NCBI GenBank assembly: GCA_964637565.1 | Contig: CAZWTY010000003.1 | Location: 24,770 to 88,769, forward strand | DNA: 64,000 bases | Direction of reading: 5' to 3' | DNA from: DYJE01 sp964637565 | Lineage (GTDB): Bacteria; Desulfobacterota; Desulfobacteria; Desulfobacterales; Desulfolunaceae | Shown: one piece after another, positions 8,618 to 16,977 of the stretch | Position numbering within the stretch: position 1 is the first letter of the stretch | Layout of the letters: each line of letters begins with the position of its first letter | Notes under the pieces: model-generated | What the model was told of the DNA's origin: nothing | The model's input: the letters and a program-made list of their open reading frames with translations, nothing else | Databases searched by the model: none | Made by a program: the position numbers and the translations under genes

Positions 8618-9174
8618 ACGGTGCCCTTCACATAAGAAATCTCATAAAATGGCCCAACATCGTCGCTCCAATCCTTCTTTCGGAGAAACAATCTGTCGCA
8701 GGCATGATAAACATACTGATCATGTCTGTTTTTTAGCATTCTCACAAAGGCCAGCCGGGGTAACAACGGCCTGTCATCCCAAACCTCACTTTTATCTCCG
8801 GCTTCTGAAAGTAAGGGCTCAAACTCAAACGGCTTCGTGCCGGGGGTCTGTTAACCAACATGGACATTGAAATGCTTTTTTCAAGGGCTCCGCTCAAATA
8901 GACCGTTTTTTTCACTGTATTTTTGAATAGTTACCATTTTTTTCTTCGGAAACATTTCCAGGTTTCTTAACACCGGTCAATACACCTTTCCCATCTTATT
9001 GATTTCGGAATCGAGGATAAAATCTGAGACTGGCCCATGCTATGTCCAAGCATTCCAATCCTTGAGACTTGACTTTTGACTGTTTCTCTTTTAAACACTC
9101 AGATAAGAAAATGCGCTTCCAGCAACGATTTTTCCATGGCGCAACGACTCATCAATCCGGGGTTTTGAAAAAAC
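8618..9174. other. Intergenic region, no gene seen
   Basis: 557 bases between divergent copA and the SHOCT-protein gene. Open frames here are short, lack ribosome sites and have no protein-like composition. No clear operator for a copper regulator and no terminator hairpin were found by eye. Confidence 0.5.
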
Positions 9175-9693
9175 ATGAAATCAAACACACAAAAAGAACC
9201 TGGCGGACTTCTGAAAAGCATTTTCGCAGCCCACCTGATTCTTTTGCTCCACGTCGCGCTGATCGCCGGCGTGGGATGCCTGATCCTCTTTTTCGGCTTT
9301 ATCGTCCAGTACATGATCTGGATTCTCGTCGGCGGTTCCCTGTTGATTTTCCTTGGCGGCTATCTGCTCCAGAAGAAAATGAGCCAGGAAGGAAGGCAGC
9401 TGCGCGATATGATGGCCCTGCCCGAATTTTCAGGGCGGACCGTCGAGGTCAGCCTGTTCGGCGGCATGGCGTCCCTGAGACTGGAAAGCCCGAACATCCC
9501 GAACCAATCCATGGCCCCCGGCCTTCCCATGGGTTCGGGACACCTGATCGCCTCAGGTTCCCACCAGATCCGGGAGTTGTCCGAACTGGTGGATCTCCTG
9601 AGCCGAGATCTGATCACCGTGGAAGAATTTCATCATTTCAAGAAACAGCTCATGGACAGCGAGGCCCCGGTTATCACCGTTCACGATGTATAG
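9175..9693 (+). CDS. Two-helix membrane protein with SHOCT-like C terminus
   Basis: 172 aa starting MKSNTQKEPGG. Two transmembrane helices lie at ~17-40 and ~42-64, followed by a Lys/Gln/Glu-rich cytoplasmic part. The last ~35 residues (IRELSELVDLLSRDLITVEEF, then HHFKKQLMD) fit the SHOCT pattern: an amphipathic helix, a short turn with L-I-T-x-E-E-F, then a second helix. SHOCT modules are short C-terminal domains of unknown, probably oligomerising, role, common in membrane proteins. The end overlaps the convergent galE stop by 13 bp. Function unknown. Confidence 0.7.
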   Translation: MKSNTQKEPGGLLKSIFAAHLILLLHVALIAGVGCLILFFGFIVQYMIWILVGGSLLIFLGGYLLQKKMSQEGRQLRDMMALPEFSGRTVEVSLFGGMASLRLESPNIPNQSMAPGLPMGSGHLIASGSHQIRELSELVDLLSRDLITVEEFHHFKKQLMDSEAPVITVHDV

Positions 9694-10697
9694 CCGTCCG
9701 GGTTTCCTGTCTGCCACCTGAGCGCGTCACGACACATGGCGTCCACATCCCGCACGGCATTCCAACCCAGTTCCTGTTGGGCTTTGGAAGGATCCGCGTA
9801 ACAGGCCGCAATGTCCCCCGGCCGCCTGTCCGTTATCCTGTACGGTATCTTCGAGCCCGCAGCCCGTTCGTAAGCCCTGACCATGTCGAGAACACTGTAC
9901 CCCTTGCCTGTGCCCAGATTGTAGACCGCCAGTCCGGAAGCGCCCGAGGCCATCTTTTCAAGGGCCTTCACATGACCCAGGGCCAGATCCACCACGTGGA
10001 TATAGTCCCGGACTCCTGTTCCGTCTTCTGTGGGGTAGTCGTTTCCGAAAACCGACAGTTCCTTAAGTTTGCCCACATGGACCTGGCTGATATACGGCAT
10101 GAGGTTGTTGGGAATCCCCCGGGGATCCTCCCCGATCAACCCGCTTTGGTGGGCGCCCACCGGGTTGAAATACCGAAGAAGGGTGATGTTCCAGCTTGAA
10201 TCCGCTCTGTGAAGATCTTTCAGAATCTCCTCGATCATCAGCTTGGTCCGGCCATAGGGGTTGGTGGCGCTCAAAGGGAATTCCTCGGTGATGGGGACCG
10301 TGTGGGGATCTCCGTACACCGTGGCCGACGAGCTGAACACCATGTTCCGGACCTTGTATTTGTCCATGAGCTCGCAGAGGACAAGCGTTCCGGTGATGTT
10401 GTTGTGGTAATACTTCAAAGGAATGGACACTGATTCCCCCACAGCCTTGAGACCCGCGAAATGAATCACGGCAAAAAAATCATGGGCCGTGAACACATCG
10501 TCCAGTGCCGCCCTGTCCAGCAGGTCGACCTGACAGAACTGGATTGCTTTGCCCGTCAGGTGCTCCACACGACGGAGAGACTCCCTGCTGCTGTTGGAAA
10601 GGTTGTCCACCACCACCAGCTGGTATCCCCGTTCCAGGAGTTCCAGGCAAGTGTGGCTGCCGATGTAACCCGCTCCACCCGTGACCAGTATCTTCAT
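9681..10697 (-). CDS. galE: UDP-glucose 4-epimerase
   Basis: A 338-aa extended short-chain dehydrogenase that interconverts UDP-glucose and UDP-galactose with bound NAD, feeding LPS and exopolysaccharide synthesis. The NAD motif GGAGYIGSH is at residues 7-15. The catalytic Ser is at S123/S124 (FSSSATVYGDP) and the Tyr/Lys pair is Y148 and K152 (NPYGRTK). FNPVGAH and VRDYIHV are standard GalE signatures, and the length matches. It stands alone on its strand, facing the preceding gene tail to tail. Confidence 0.95.
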   Translation of the reverse strand: MKILVTGGAGYIGSHTCLELLERGYQLVVVDNLSNSSRESLRRVEHLTGKAIQFCQVDLLDRAALDDVFTAHDFFAVIHFAGLKAVGESVSIPLKYYHNNITGTLVLCELMDKYKVRNMVFSSSATVYGDPHTVPITEEFPLSATNPYGRTKLMIEEILKDLHRADSSWNITLLRYFNPVGAHQSGLIGEDPRGIPNNLMPYISQVHVGKLKELSVFGNDYPTEDGTGVRDYIHVVDLALGHVKALEKMASGASGLAVYNLGTGKGYSVLDMVRAYERAAGSKIPYRITDRRPGDIAACYADPSKAQQELGWNAVRDVDAMCRDALRWQTGNPDGYTS

Positions 10698-10878
10698 TTC
10701 AACGCCTCCACCTTATGGTTTTCAACTGACCTGCTTCAGGGATCGTTTTTCCCACAGCCAGAACAAGGATTCAAGATTGTTTTTCACCTGAATCCGTTCT
10801 TCCGATTCCACAATTGAAATATCCCTTTTTTTCGTTTAGAATATTTCATCTCATTTAATTGCCCAAGGAGACTTGCCC

Positions 10879-11079
10879 ATGAAATGCCCTATTTGCGAAC
10901 TGGAACGTCATCCCGAACACAAAAAATGCCCGGAATGCGGAATTGAATTTGCAAAATACGACAAAAAACTTTCCGGAACAAAAACGGAAAAACCGGCGAA
11001 AACACCACCTTCCCAGAAGCCCGTGGTAAAAAAACAGGAACCCGGCCGCTACAAGGAAGTGATCAGGATGGACAAATAA
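10879..11079 (+). CDS. Small zinc-ribbon protein
   Basis: 66 aa, starting at ATG 10879 with AAGGAG 8 bases upstream. Two CxxC knuckles (CPIC and CPEC, residues ~3-22) form a short zinc ribbon. The rest is a Lys/Pro-rich tail that is probably disordered. Proteins like this are often called zinc-ribbon hypothetical proteins; nucleic acid or protein binding is possible. It stands alone between short intergenic stretches. Confidence 0.7.
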   Translation: MKCPICELERHPEHKKCPECGIEFAKYDKKLSGTKTEKPAKTPPSQKPVVKKQEPGRYKEVIRMDK

Positions 11080-11230
11080 CGGTTCAAGGCATATCATCTT
11101 TTCCACGGTCGAGGGAACCCCAATTTAACAGAGCGCACCTTCGTCATGGACAAAAGCCCACGCTTTTCGGCCGTAGACGCACTATCAACAAGAGCCAGAC
11201 TTCCAACCATCAACGATACAAGGATATGAC

Positions 11231-11854
11231 GTGGAGCAGGTGAACATAAATCAGCGACGGAAAAAATATTTCATCGAAGAGAGTTTTCAAGGCAAATACC
11301 TGTTCAGCTACCTGATCGTAGCCGTCCTTGTCATGGTTTTTTTCACCCTTCTATTCATTTACTTTTCCACGGACACCCTGTCCATCACCTACGATGGGAA
11401 CAACCGGGCAATCATAGGTAAAACACCTGAAATCATGATGAAAAGTATCTTCGGTATCCATGGGATCCTGATACTCGCCTGTGCTGTGGCCATACTCTTT
11501 TTCGTGACACGGTTCACCCACAGGACCGCGGGCCCACTTTTAAAAATCGGGCAGTCCATCGATTTCATGATCCAGGGTGATCTTGGCCGGAGTATTTCCC
11601 TGAGGAAAAACGACGAATGCTGGGAATTGGCGGACAAGATCAACCATCTGAACGCCGTGATGCACAACAGGCTCCGTGAAATCGACCTTCTGGCCAATGA
11701 GATTGACCGTGCCCTGGAAGAACTGAACACCGGGGGCATCCAGGACCAGTCCGCGCAGGATTCCCTGGATTCCCTGAAACATCGAAGCCGGAAGCTCCGG
11801 CACAGTCTCGCCTTTTTCCGTCTTTACGGGAATGGTGCCGAAAACCGAACCTGA
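11231..11854 (+). CDS. HAMP-domain membrane protein without output domain
   Basis: 207 aa from GTG 11231 (AAGGA upstream); GTG 11240 is an alternative. Transmembrane helices at ~23-45 and ~72-93 enclose a short ~26-residue extracytoplasmic loop. A HAMP-like segment follows at ~94-147 with the conserved Pro at 102 (TAGPLLKIGQ) and the DE-containing second helix. Beyond it is a coiled coil (residues ~145-195) and no kinase, cyclase or methyl-accepting domain. It resembles the N-terminal half of a sensor. It begins a likely three-gene unit with the next membrane and secreted proteins. Function unknown. Confidence 0.7.
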   Translation: MEQVNINQRRKKYFIEESFQGKYLFSYLIVAVLVMVFFTLLFIYFSTDTLSITYDGNNRAIIGKTPEIMMKSIFGIHGILILACAVAILFFVTRFTHRTAGPLLKIGQSIDFMIQGDLGRSISLRKNDECWELADKINHLNAVMHNRLREIDLLANEIDRALEELNTGGIQDQSAQDSLDSLKHRSRKLRHSLAFFRLYGNGAENRT

Positions 11855-11876
11855 GGCCGCTCAAAAAGGATACAAC

Positions 11877-12299
11877 GTGACCCCCGCCGTCAAATTCACC
11901 CTGGCCGCATCGGGCCTGTTCCTGCTTTCAGGCCTCACAGTCGGCATCCTCAAATACCATGGCATCATGAAAAACCCTGACCACCGTGCCCATCCTTACA
12001 TCGACATAGCGCACAGGGCCTCGTTTCTCTACAGCTTCGCCGCCCTTGTCATGGCCGAACTTCTCAAGTACAGTCCGTATCCGGACTCTGTTCAGCTCGT
12101 CATCACCGGGGTTCCACTGTTTTTCTTCGCAGCGGCCATCGGACGTTACACCTGGCTCGGCCTTGACGGCAAGGTCGTCCAGCAGTTCAGCCACCGGAAT
12201 TTCAACACCACCTGGGGTATGTATCTTCTGATCGCAGGTGAACTCGGCGGCATCGGAGTGATTGTGTGGGGCTTCATCTCATCGCAGTTGCTCGGTTGA
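11877..12299 (+). CDS. Four-helix integral membrane protein
   Basis: 140 aa from GTG 11877, chosen because AAAAAGGA sits 6 bases upstream; an ATG at 11832 would overlap the previous gene and has a weak site. Helices are at ~7-26, 46-63, 72-92 and 112-138. Conserved-looking histidines lie at the start of helix 2 (HPYIDIAHRASF). The overall plan, four helices with His residues at one membrane face, resembles small heme-binding or isomerase-type membrane proteins, but I cannot assign it. It follows the HAMP protein by 22 bp. Confidence 0.65.
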   Translation: MTPAVKFTLAASGLFLLSGLTVGILKYHGIMKNPDHRAHPYIDIAHRASFLYSFAALVMAELLKYSPYPDSVQLVITGVPLFFFAAAIGRYTWLGLDGKVVQQFSHRNFNTTWGMYLLIAGELGGIGVIVWGFISSQLLG

Positions 12300-12345
12300 C
12301 CCCATTGACGCATTTACCGAAAAACCCCTCAGAAAAGGAACATCC

Positions 12346-12897
12346 ATGAAAAAAAGCCTCCTCATCCTGGTCTTCGTCGTTCTGGCCGCATCCCAGGCCA
12401 TGGCCGAAACACCGGAATCCCTGGCCATGTCCTACTTCAACCTCCTGAAAACACGTCAGTGGGACAACATCGGCTCTCTCTACGACCCTGGAACACTTCA
12501 AGAGTTCAGGGAATCCATGTCCTTCCTGGGCGAACTGCCCGATGAATCCTCATCCGACGTTCTGTCGAATTTCTTCGGACCTGGAACAACCCGGGAAAGC
12601 CTCAAGGCCATGACAGACGCCCAGTTCTTCTCCGGCTTTCTCCAAGGGGTTTTGACCCAGACTGCCCAGCTGGGTCAGTTCGATTTCAAAAAAATCGACG
12701 TCCTGGGTTCCATCGCCGAAGGTGAAGGGATACGGCATGTGGTCGCACGGACCTCACTGGAAGTGGGAGACATCAGCCTGGAGTCCATGGAAGTCATCTC
12801 ATTCAAAAAATCGGAAGCCGGTTGGAAGATCCTGTTGCAGGGAAAAATCAAGGGGATCGCCCAGCAGATCCGGAAAGTTCTGGCCCAGTCGAGATAG
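12346..12897 (+). CDS. Exported protein, NTF2-like fold suspected
   Basis: 183 aa from ATG 12346 with AAAAGGA upstream. A clear signal peptide (MKKSLLILVFVVLAASQAMA, cut before ETP) directs it to the periplasm. The mature start, with a helix then NLLKTRQWDNIGSLYDPGTL, resembles DUF4878/NTF2-like lumenal proteins in which a helix pair packs on a curved sheet. The C-terminal part (SFKKSEAGWKILLQGKI) is typical of that fold's last strands. It is third in a row with the HAMP and four-helix proteins, perhaps serving one envelope function. Confidence 0.65.
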   Translation: MKKSLLILVFVVLAASQAMAETPESLAMSYFNLLKTRQWDNIGSLYDPGTLQEFRESMSFLGELPDESSSDVLSNFFGPGTTRESLKAMTDAQFFSGFLQGVLTQTAQLGQFDFKKIDVLGSIAEGEGIRHVVARTSLEVGDISLESMEVISFKKSEAGWKILLQGKIKGIAQQIRKVLAQSR

Positions 12898-12969
12898 GGA
12901 TGATTATTAATGCGGCAATAAAATACCTTTAAAAACGTGTTTGCACAAACAAGGGAGATGGCAACCCAG

Positions 12970-13490
12970 GGATTTAGCTTTTTAGTGGTTTAGGTGTTTA
13001 GGTTTTGAAAAGATTATTCTCATAACCTATTGTTTATTTATATTTTTTTGACGAATTATAAATTCAAAGCACATTCTTCGAATAACCCTAAACCGCTAAA
13101 CACCTAAACCGCTCCCTTGACAATCATTTAAGCTTTTTTATTGCCGGTTTAATATGTGATTCGTTTAAATAAAATCAGAGGCTGAAACGCTGAAAAACAA
13201 TGCCCGAACCCGTTACAAGGCCCCCAATCTGTCATTCCGGACGGAGCAAAGCGGAGATCCGGAATCCACGACCGCATGAGAGATGGCGCATAAATTTTTC
13301 AGGATCTGGTGCAGACACCGTCGTGGATTCCGGGTCGGCTTCGGATATCGAACGGTTTCGTTTTGCCAAATCTTAAGATGTTTCAAGCTCTCCGATACAT
13401 CTGAGACCGCCCGGAATGACAGACGCGGAAATTGTTGGATAAGCTGATGAAGACACCCTAAAAAACTAAACCGCTAAAAAGCTAAATTCC
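12970..13490. repeat. Cluster of CTAAACC-type inverted repeats spanning an intergenic region
   Basis: A 600-base gene-free region whose edges carry related ~33-bp sequences in inverted orientation: 12970-13002 and 13457-13490, with about three mismatches and one indel. A third related copy at 13087-13113 pairs with the left one through a perfect 15-bp arm (12987-13001 with 13096-13110). The layout resembles a small non-autonomous element with terminal inverted repeats. No ORF inside. Confidence 0.6.
13229..13422. repeat. Dispersed palindromic repeat, copy 1
   Basis: A ~194-base element bounded by perfect 12-bp inverted repeats (CTGTCATTCCGG at 13229-13240, complement at 13411-13422). A second perfect 14-bp pair lies inside (13259-13272 with 13320-13333). 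Its right two-thirds recurs at 31926-32058, so it is an interspersed intergenic family and not unique sequence. Confidence 0.75.
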
Positions 13491-13505
13491 TTTTTGCCCC
13501 CCGCC

Positions 13506-14219
13506 CTACCTCTGCCTGAACACCGGCAATCCCAGGACAATGGCGCGGGGGTTGTCCGTGACCATTTTCTCCGCCGCCTTCTGTCCGGCGATTTTCACCG
13601 CCACTTTCAATCCCTCGCTCAGGATGGGTTTCCGTGTCCCGGCGGAATGGGCGTCCGAGGCGATGACCGTCACCACTTTCTTTTTCAACAGCTGAACGGC
13701 GCAGGACCTGACCGCGGGCCCGAAAGCGCCGGTCAGACTGTTCGCCGTGATCTGGACCGACGCGCCGGTGCTTTCCACCATATCCACCAGGATTTCCGGA
13801 CTCCGGATGATGCTGGGGTTCCGTTCGGGATGGGCGATGATCACCTGCATCCCCTGTCTCAAGATCTGCTCCACCGTGTCCTTGGCGGTAAACGGAAGGT
13901 GGCTGTGGGGAAACTCCAGCAGGACATAGCCGTTGCCGTTGATGCTGTACCCGGCCATGGTGGAAACGGGAACAAAGGAGGCGAGCTCGCCTCCGGCCAC
14001 CACGGACAGGGGAATCCCGGCTTCGGAAAAGCGTTCGTTCAGGTTACGGATCTGTTCCCGGATCATGTCGGGGGAGAGATGTTCCGACTGGATATGGGGC
14101 GTGGCCACCACTGTGGTGATGCCGTCACCGGCGGCCTGGACGGCCATGGCCAGACTCGTGCTCATGTCCGGCGGACCGTCGTCCACCCCGGGAATGATGT
14201 GGCAGTGAATATCGATCAT
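13506..14219 (-). CDS. PHP-type tyrosine-protein phosphatase (CpsB/YwqE family)
   Basis: 237-aa metal-dependent phosphatase of the polymerase-and-histidinol-phosphatase fold, the type that dephosphorylates tyrosine kinases of capsule and exopolysaccharide systems. It begins MIDIHCHIIPGVDDGP, with the metal-binding HxH and DDG. ATPH, the GGE of VVAGGELAS, IAHPERN and SDAHS supply the remaining ligands. Length and motif order match CpsB/Wzb-like YwqE proteins. No kinase or glycosyltransferase cluster is beside it, so its partner lies elsewhere. It is divergent from the enoyl-CoA hydratase gene. Confidence 0.88.
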   Translation of the reverse strand: MIDIHCHIIPGVDDGPPDMSTSLAMAVQAAGDGITTVVATPHIQSEHLSPDMIREQIRNLNERFSEAGIPLSVVAGGELASFVPVSTMAGYSINGNGYVLLEFPHSHLPFTAKDTVEQILRQGMQVIIAHPERNPSIIRSPEILVDMVESTGASVQITANSLTGAFGPAVRSCAVQLLKKKVVTVIASDAHSAGTRKPILSEGLKVAVKIAGQKAAEKMVTDNPRAIVLGLPVFRQR

Positions 14220-14330
14220 GATGGTGGATTCTCTCTTTCATTTATTTCCGGATTACCCTATATAGATACCTTAAATATAAAAACCATACAATACGATTAT
14301 TATTTTTTCATAAAAACTACGGAGGGTTAT

Positions 14331-15122
14331 ATGAGCTACGAAAACATTATCCTGGATATCAACGAAGGGATCGCCCTTTTGACCTTCAACCGCCCCAAAG
14401 CGATGAACGCGTTGAACGGCGCCCTTCTCGCAGAATTCTCCCAGGCCCTTGACGAAATCGACGCCCGTGAAGACGTCCGCGTCCTCGTCCTTACCGGTTC
14501 CGGCGACAAAGCCTTCATCGCAGGTGCCGACATTTCCGAGCTGGCCACTTTCAACGCCCTGGAAGCCCGTCTGTTCGCCAAGAAAGGCCATGACGCCATC
14601 GGCAAACTCCAGGCCCTTTCCATTCCCGTCATCGGAGCGGTTAACGGTTTCGCCCTGGGCGGAGGCAGTGAAATGGCCTTGGCCTGTGACTTCATCTACG
14701 CTTCGGAAAACGCCAAGTTCGGCCTTCCGGAAATCACCCTGGGCATCATCCCCGGTTTCGGCGGAACCCAGCGCCTGACCAAACTCATCGGCAAAAACAA
14801 AGCGAAAGAAATGATCTTCACCGGCAAGATGATCTCCGCCGCAGAAGCCCTGGACTTCGGCATGGTAAACAAGGTCACGGCAGCCGAAACCCTGATGGAC
14901 GAGGTCATGAAAACCGCCAAATCCATCGCCGCCAAAGGCCGGGTATCTCTCCGGGCCGCCAAGTACGCCGTAAACGCCGCCCAGGATGTGGACATCGTCA
15001 CGGGTTGCAACATCGAAATCGAAGCCTTCGCCCTCTGCCTGGCCAGCGAAGATTCCAAGGAAGGGACCAAGGCTTTCCTCGAAAAACGCAAAGCGCAGTT
15101 CAACGGAACCTACACCCGTTAA
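14331..15122 (+). CDS. Enoyl-CoA hydratase (crotonase family)
   Basis: 263 aa from ATG 14331 with a strong GGAGGG site; the longer frame upstream is only an open extension. Crotonase fold with the CoA-binding oxyanion loops (AFIAGADISEL and GFALGGGSEMALACDF). Both catalytic glutamates are present (GGGSE and FGLPE). This hydrates 2-enoyl-CoA, or dehydrates 3-hydroxybutyryl-CoA, in fatty or aromatic acid breakdown or butyrate-type metabolism. It starts an operon with paaK and the ACT protein (28 and 27 bp gaps) that ends at the terminator at 16938. Confidence 0.92.
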   Translation: MSYENIILDINEGIALLTFNRPKAMNALNGALLAEFSQALDEIDAREDVRVLVLTGSGDKAFIAGADISELATFNALEARLFAKKGHDAIGKLQALSIPVIGAVNGFALGGGSEMALACDFIYASENAKFGLPEITLGIIPGFGGTQRLTKLIGKNKAKEMIFTGKMISAAEALDFGMVNKVTAAETLMDEVMKTAKSIAAKGRVSLRAAKYAVNAAQDVDIVTGCNIEIEAFALCLASEDSKEGTKAFLEKRKAQFNGTYTR

Positions 15123-15150
15123 CCGCATATATCCTTCACAGGAGCCTCAC

Positions 15151-16452
15151 ATGATATTCAATATCGAATTTGAAACCCTGCCCCGGGAGGCGATTTCGGC
15201 CATTCAGCTGAAACGGCTCAAAGCCACCCTTGAAAAGGTTTACGCCACGGTGCCGTTCTACCGGAAACGATTCGACGAGGCAGGTGTCACACCTTCGGAT
15301 ATCCAGAGTCTGTCCGATCTTAAGAAAATCCCCTTCACCACGAAACAGGACCTTCGGGACAACTACCCCTACGGCCTGTTCGCCGTGCCCATGGAAAACG
15401 TGGTGAGAATCCACGCTTCGTCGGGAACGACGGGAAGCCCCACGGTGGTGGGTTACACGGCCCGGGACATCGACAACTGGGCCGAGCTCATGGCCCGGTC
15501 CCTGGCGGCGGGCGGGGCCGGTCGGCGAGACATCATCCACAACGCCTATGGCTACGGTCTTTTCACCGGCGGACTCGGGGTCCATTACGGAGCTGAAAAA
15601 CTGGGGGCCTCGGTCATTCCTGTGTCGGGCGGAAACACGAAACGCCAGGTGGTGATCATGAAGGACTTCGGTCCCACCATCATCACCGCCACCCCGTCCT
15701 ACGCACTCCATCTGGCTGAAGTGGCCAGGGAAATGGGGATCTCCTTCAAGGATCTCAAATTCAAGTCCGGTATTTTCGGTGCCGAACCCTGGTCCGACAA
15801 CATGCGGGCCGAACTGGAAGAAGCCCTGAACATCACGGCAGTGGACATCTACGGCCTGAGCGAAGTCATGGGGCCCGGCGTGGCCATCGAATGTTGCGAG
15901 GCCAAAAAAGGCCTGCACATCTTCGAGGACCATTTCATTCCTGAAATCATCGATCCGGAAACAGGCGAAGTCCTTCCCTACGGTGAAACAGGCGAACTGG
16001 TGTTCACCTCCATCACCAAGGAAGCCTTCCCGGTGATCCGTTACAGGACCCGGGACATCACGTCTCTCACCACCGAACCCTGCGTCTGCGGCAGAACCCA
16101 CGTCCGCATGAGGCGTGTGAGCGGACGTTCCGACGACATGCTGATCATCCGGGGTGTCAACGTGTTCCCGTCCCAGATCGAAAGCGTGCTGATGAAAACC
16201 GAAGAAATCGAGCCCCATTACCAGCTGGTGGTGGACCGGGTGGATAACCTGGATACCCTCACGGTGAAAGTCGAGGTCAGCGAGTCCCTGTTCTCCGACG
16301 AGATCAAGATGCTCCAGAGCCTGGAGGCCAAACTGTCCCACGACATCAAGGAGTACCTTGGGGTTTCGGCCAAAGTGAAACTCGTGGAGCCCAAATCCAT
16401 CGCCCGGAGTGAAGGCAAGGCCGTGCGTGTCATCGACAACAGGAAAATATAA
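15151..16452 (+). CDS. paaK: Phenylacetate-CoA ligase family enzyme
   Basis: 433 aa from ATG 15151 with AGGAG upstream. ANL-superfamily adenylate-forming enzyme of the PaaK type: the N terminus has VPFYRKRFDEAGV, the ATP loop is SSGTTGSPTVVGYT, then IYGLSEVMGPGVAIEC, YRTRDIT, and a C-terminal domain with GRSDDMLIIRGVNVFP and the lysine-bearing RSEGKAVRV. It activates phenylacetate or a similar aryl acid to the CoA ester. Coupling to a tandem-ACT gene is the usual arrangement in anaerobic proteobacteria and archaea. The exact substrate cannot be read from sequence. Confidence 0.9.
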   Translation: MIFNIEFETLPREAISAIQLKRLKATLEKVYATVPFYRKRFDEAGVTPSDIQSLSDLKKIPFTTKQDLRDNYPYGLFAVPMENVVRIHASSGTTGSPTVVGYTARDIDNWAELMARSLAAGGAGRRDIIHNAYGYGLFTGGLGVHYGAEKLGASVIPVSGGNTKRQVVIMKDFGPTIITATPSYALHLAEVAREMGISFKDLKFKSGIFGAEPWSDNMRAELEEALNITAVDIYGLSEVMGPGVAIECCEAKKGLHIFEDHFIPEIIDPETGEVLPYGETGELVFTSITKEAFPVIRYRTRDITSLTTEPCVCGRTHVRMRRVSGRSDDMLIIRGVNVFPSQIESVLMKTEEIEPHYQLVVDRVDNLDTLTVKVEVSESLFSDEIKMLQSLEAKLSHDIKEYLGVSAKVKLVEPKSIARSEGKAVRVIDNRKI

Positions 16453-16479
16453 CCAGACCGGCAGTAAAGGAGATCCATT

Positions 16480-16908
16480 ATGAAAGTGATTCAGATTTCC
16501 ATCTTTCTCGAAAACACCGGGGGTCGTATCGCCGAAGCCACGGCCATTCTGGCACATGCCGGAATCAACATCAGGGCCATGTCCCTTGCGGACACCACGG
16601 ATTTCGGCGTGCTCCGCCTGATCGTGAACGATGTGGACAAGGCTGAAAAAGCCCTGAAAGACAAAGGGTTCACCGTAGGAAAAACCAACGTGGTGGCCGT
16701 GGAAGTGGAAGACAAACCCGGGGGTCTCAACGCCATTCTCCAGATCCTGGCCCAGGCCGACATCAACGTGGAGTACATCTACGCCCTTTTGAAAGAAGGC
16801 CAGAACGCCGTGATGATCTTCCGTTTCGACAACACGGACAACGCCCTCAAGGTTCTCGGTGAAAAGGGCATCAAGGTGTTTACCGGAGAAGAAGTCTACG
16901 CCATGTAG
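16480..16908 (+). CDS. Tandem ACT-domain protein
   Basis: 142 aa from ATG 16480 with AAAGGAG. Two ACT folds lie in series (~1-68 and ~70-142), each beginning with a beta strand and a Gly-containing turn (FLENTGGRIAEAT and EDKPGGLNAIL). ACT domains bind amino acids or related ligands and often regulate a partner enzyme. This standalone type commonly sits directly after paaK, suggesting control of the ligase by an aromatic amino acid. Last gene of the operon; a strong terminator starts 30 bp later. Confidence 0.88.
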   Translation: MKVIQISIFLENTGGRIAEATAILAHAGINIRAMSLADTTDFGVLRLIVNDVDKAEKALKDKGFTVGKTNVVAVEVEDKPGGLNAILQILAQADINVEYIYALLKEGQNAVMIFRFDNTDNALKVLGEKGIKVFTGEEVYAM

Positions 16909-16937
16909 CGCCATTTTTTTTGATTGAAGAACATTAC

Positions 16938-16969
16938 GGGGCGGGTTTCTAACCTGCCCCGAATTTTTT
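16938..16969 (+). terminator. Rho-independent terminator after the paaK operon
   Basis: A 10-bp stem (GGGGCGGGTT / AACCTGCCCC, with one G-U pair), a 3-base loop and a run of six T at 16964-16969. It ends the enoyl-CoA hydratase-paaK-ACT transcript. Confidence 0.88.
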
Positions 16970-16977
16970 GTAAACCC

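Noticed and set aside
13494..14330. Open frame extending the enoyl-CoA hydratase gene upstream by ~270 codons
   Set aside because: It is the antisense of the PHP phosphatase gene; the hydratase has a strong GGAGGG and ATG at 14331 matching family N termini.
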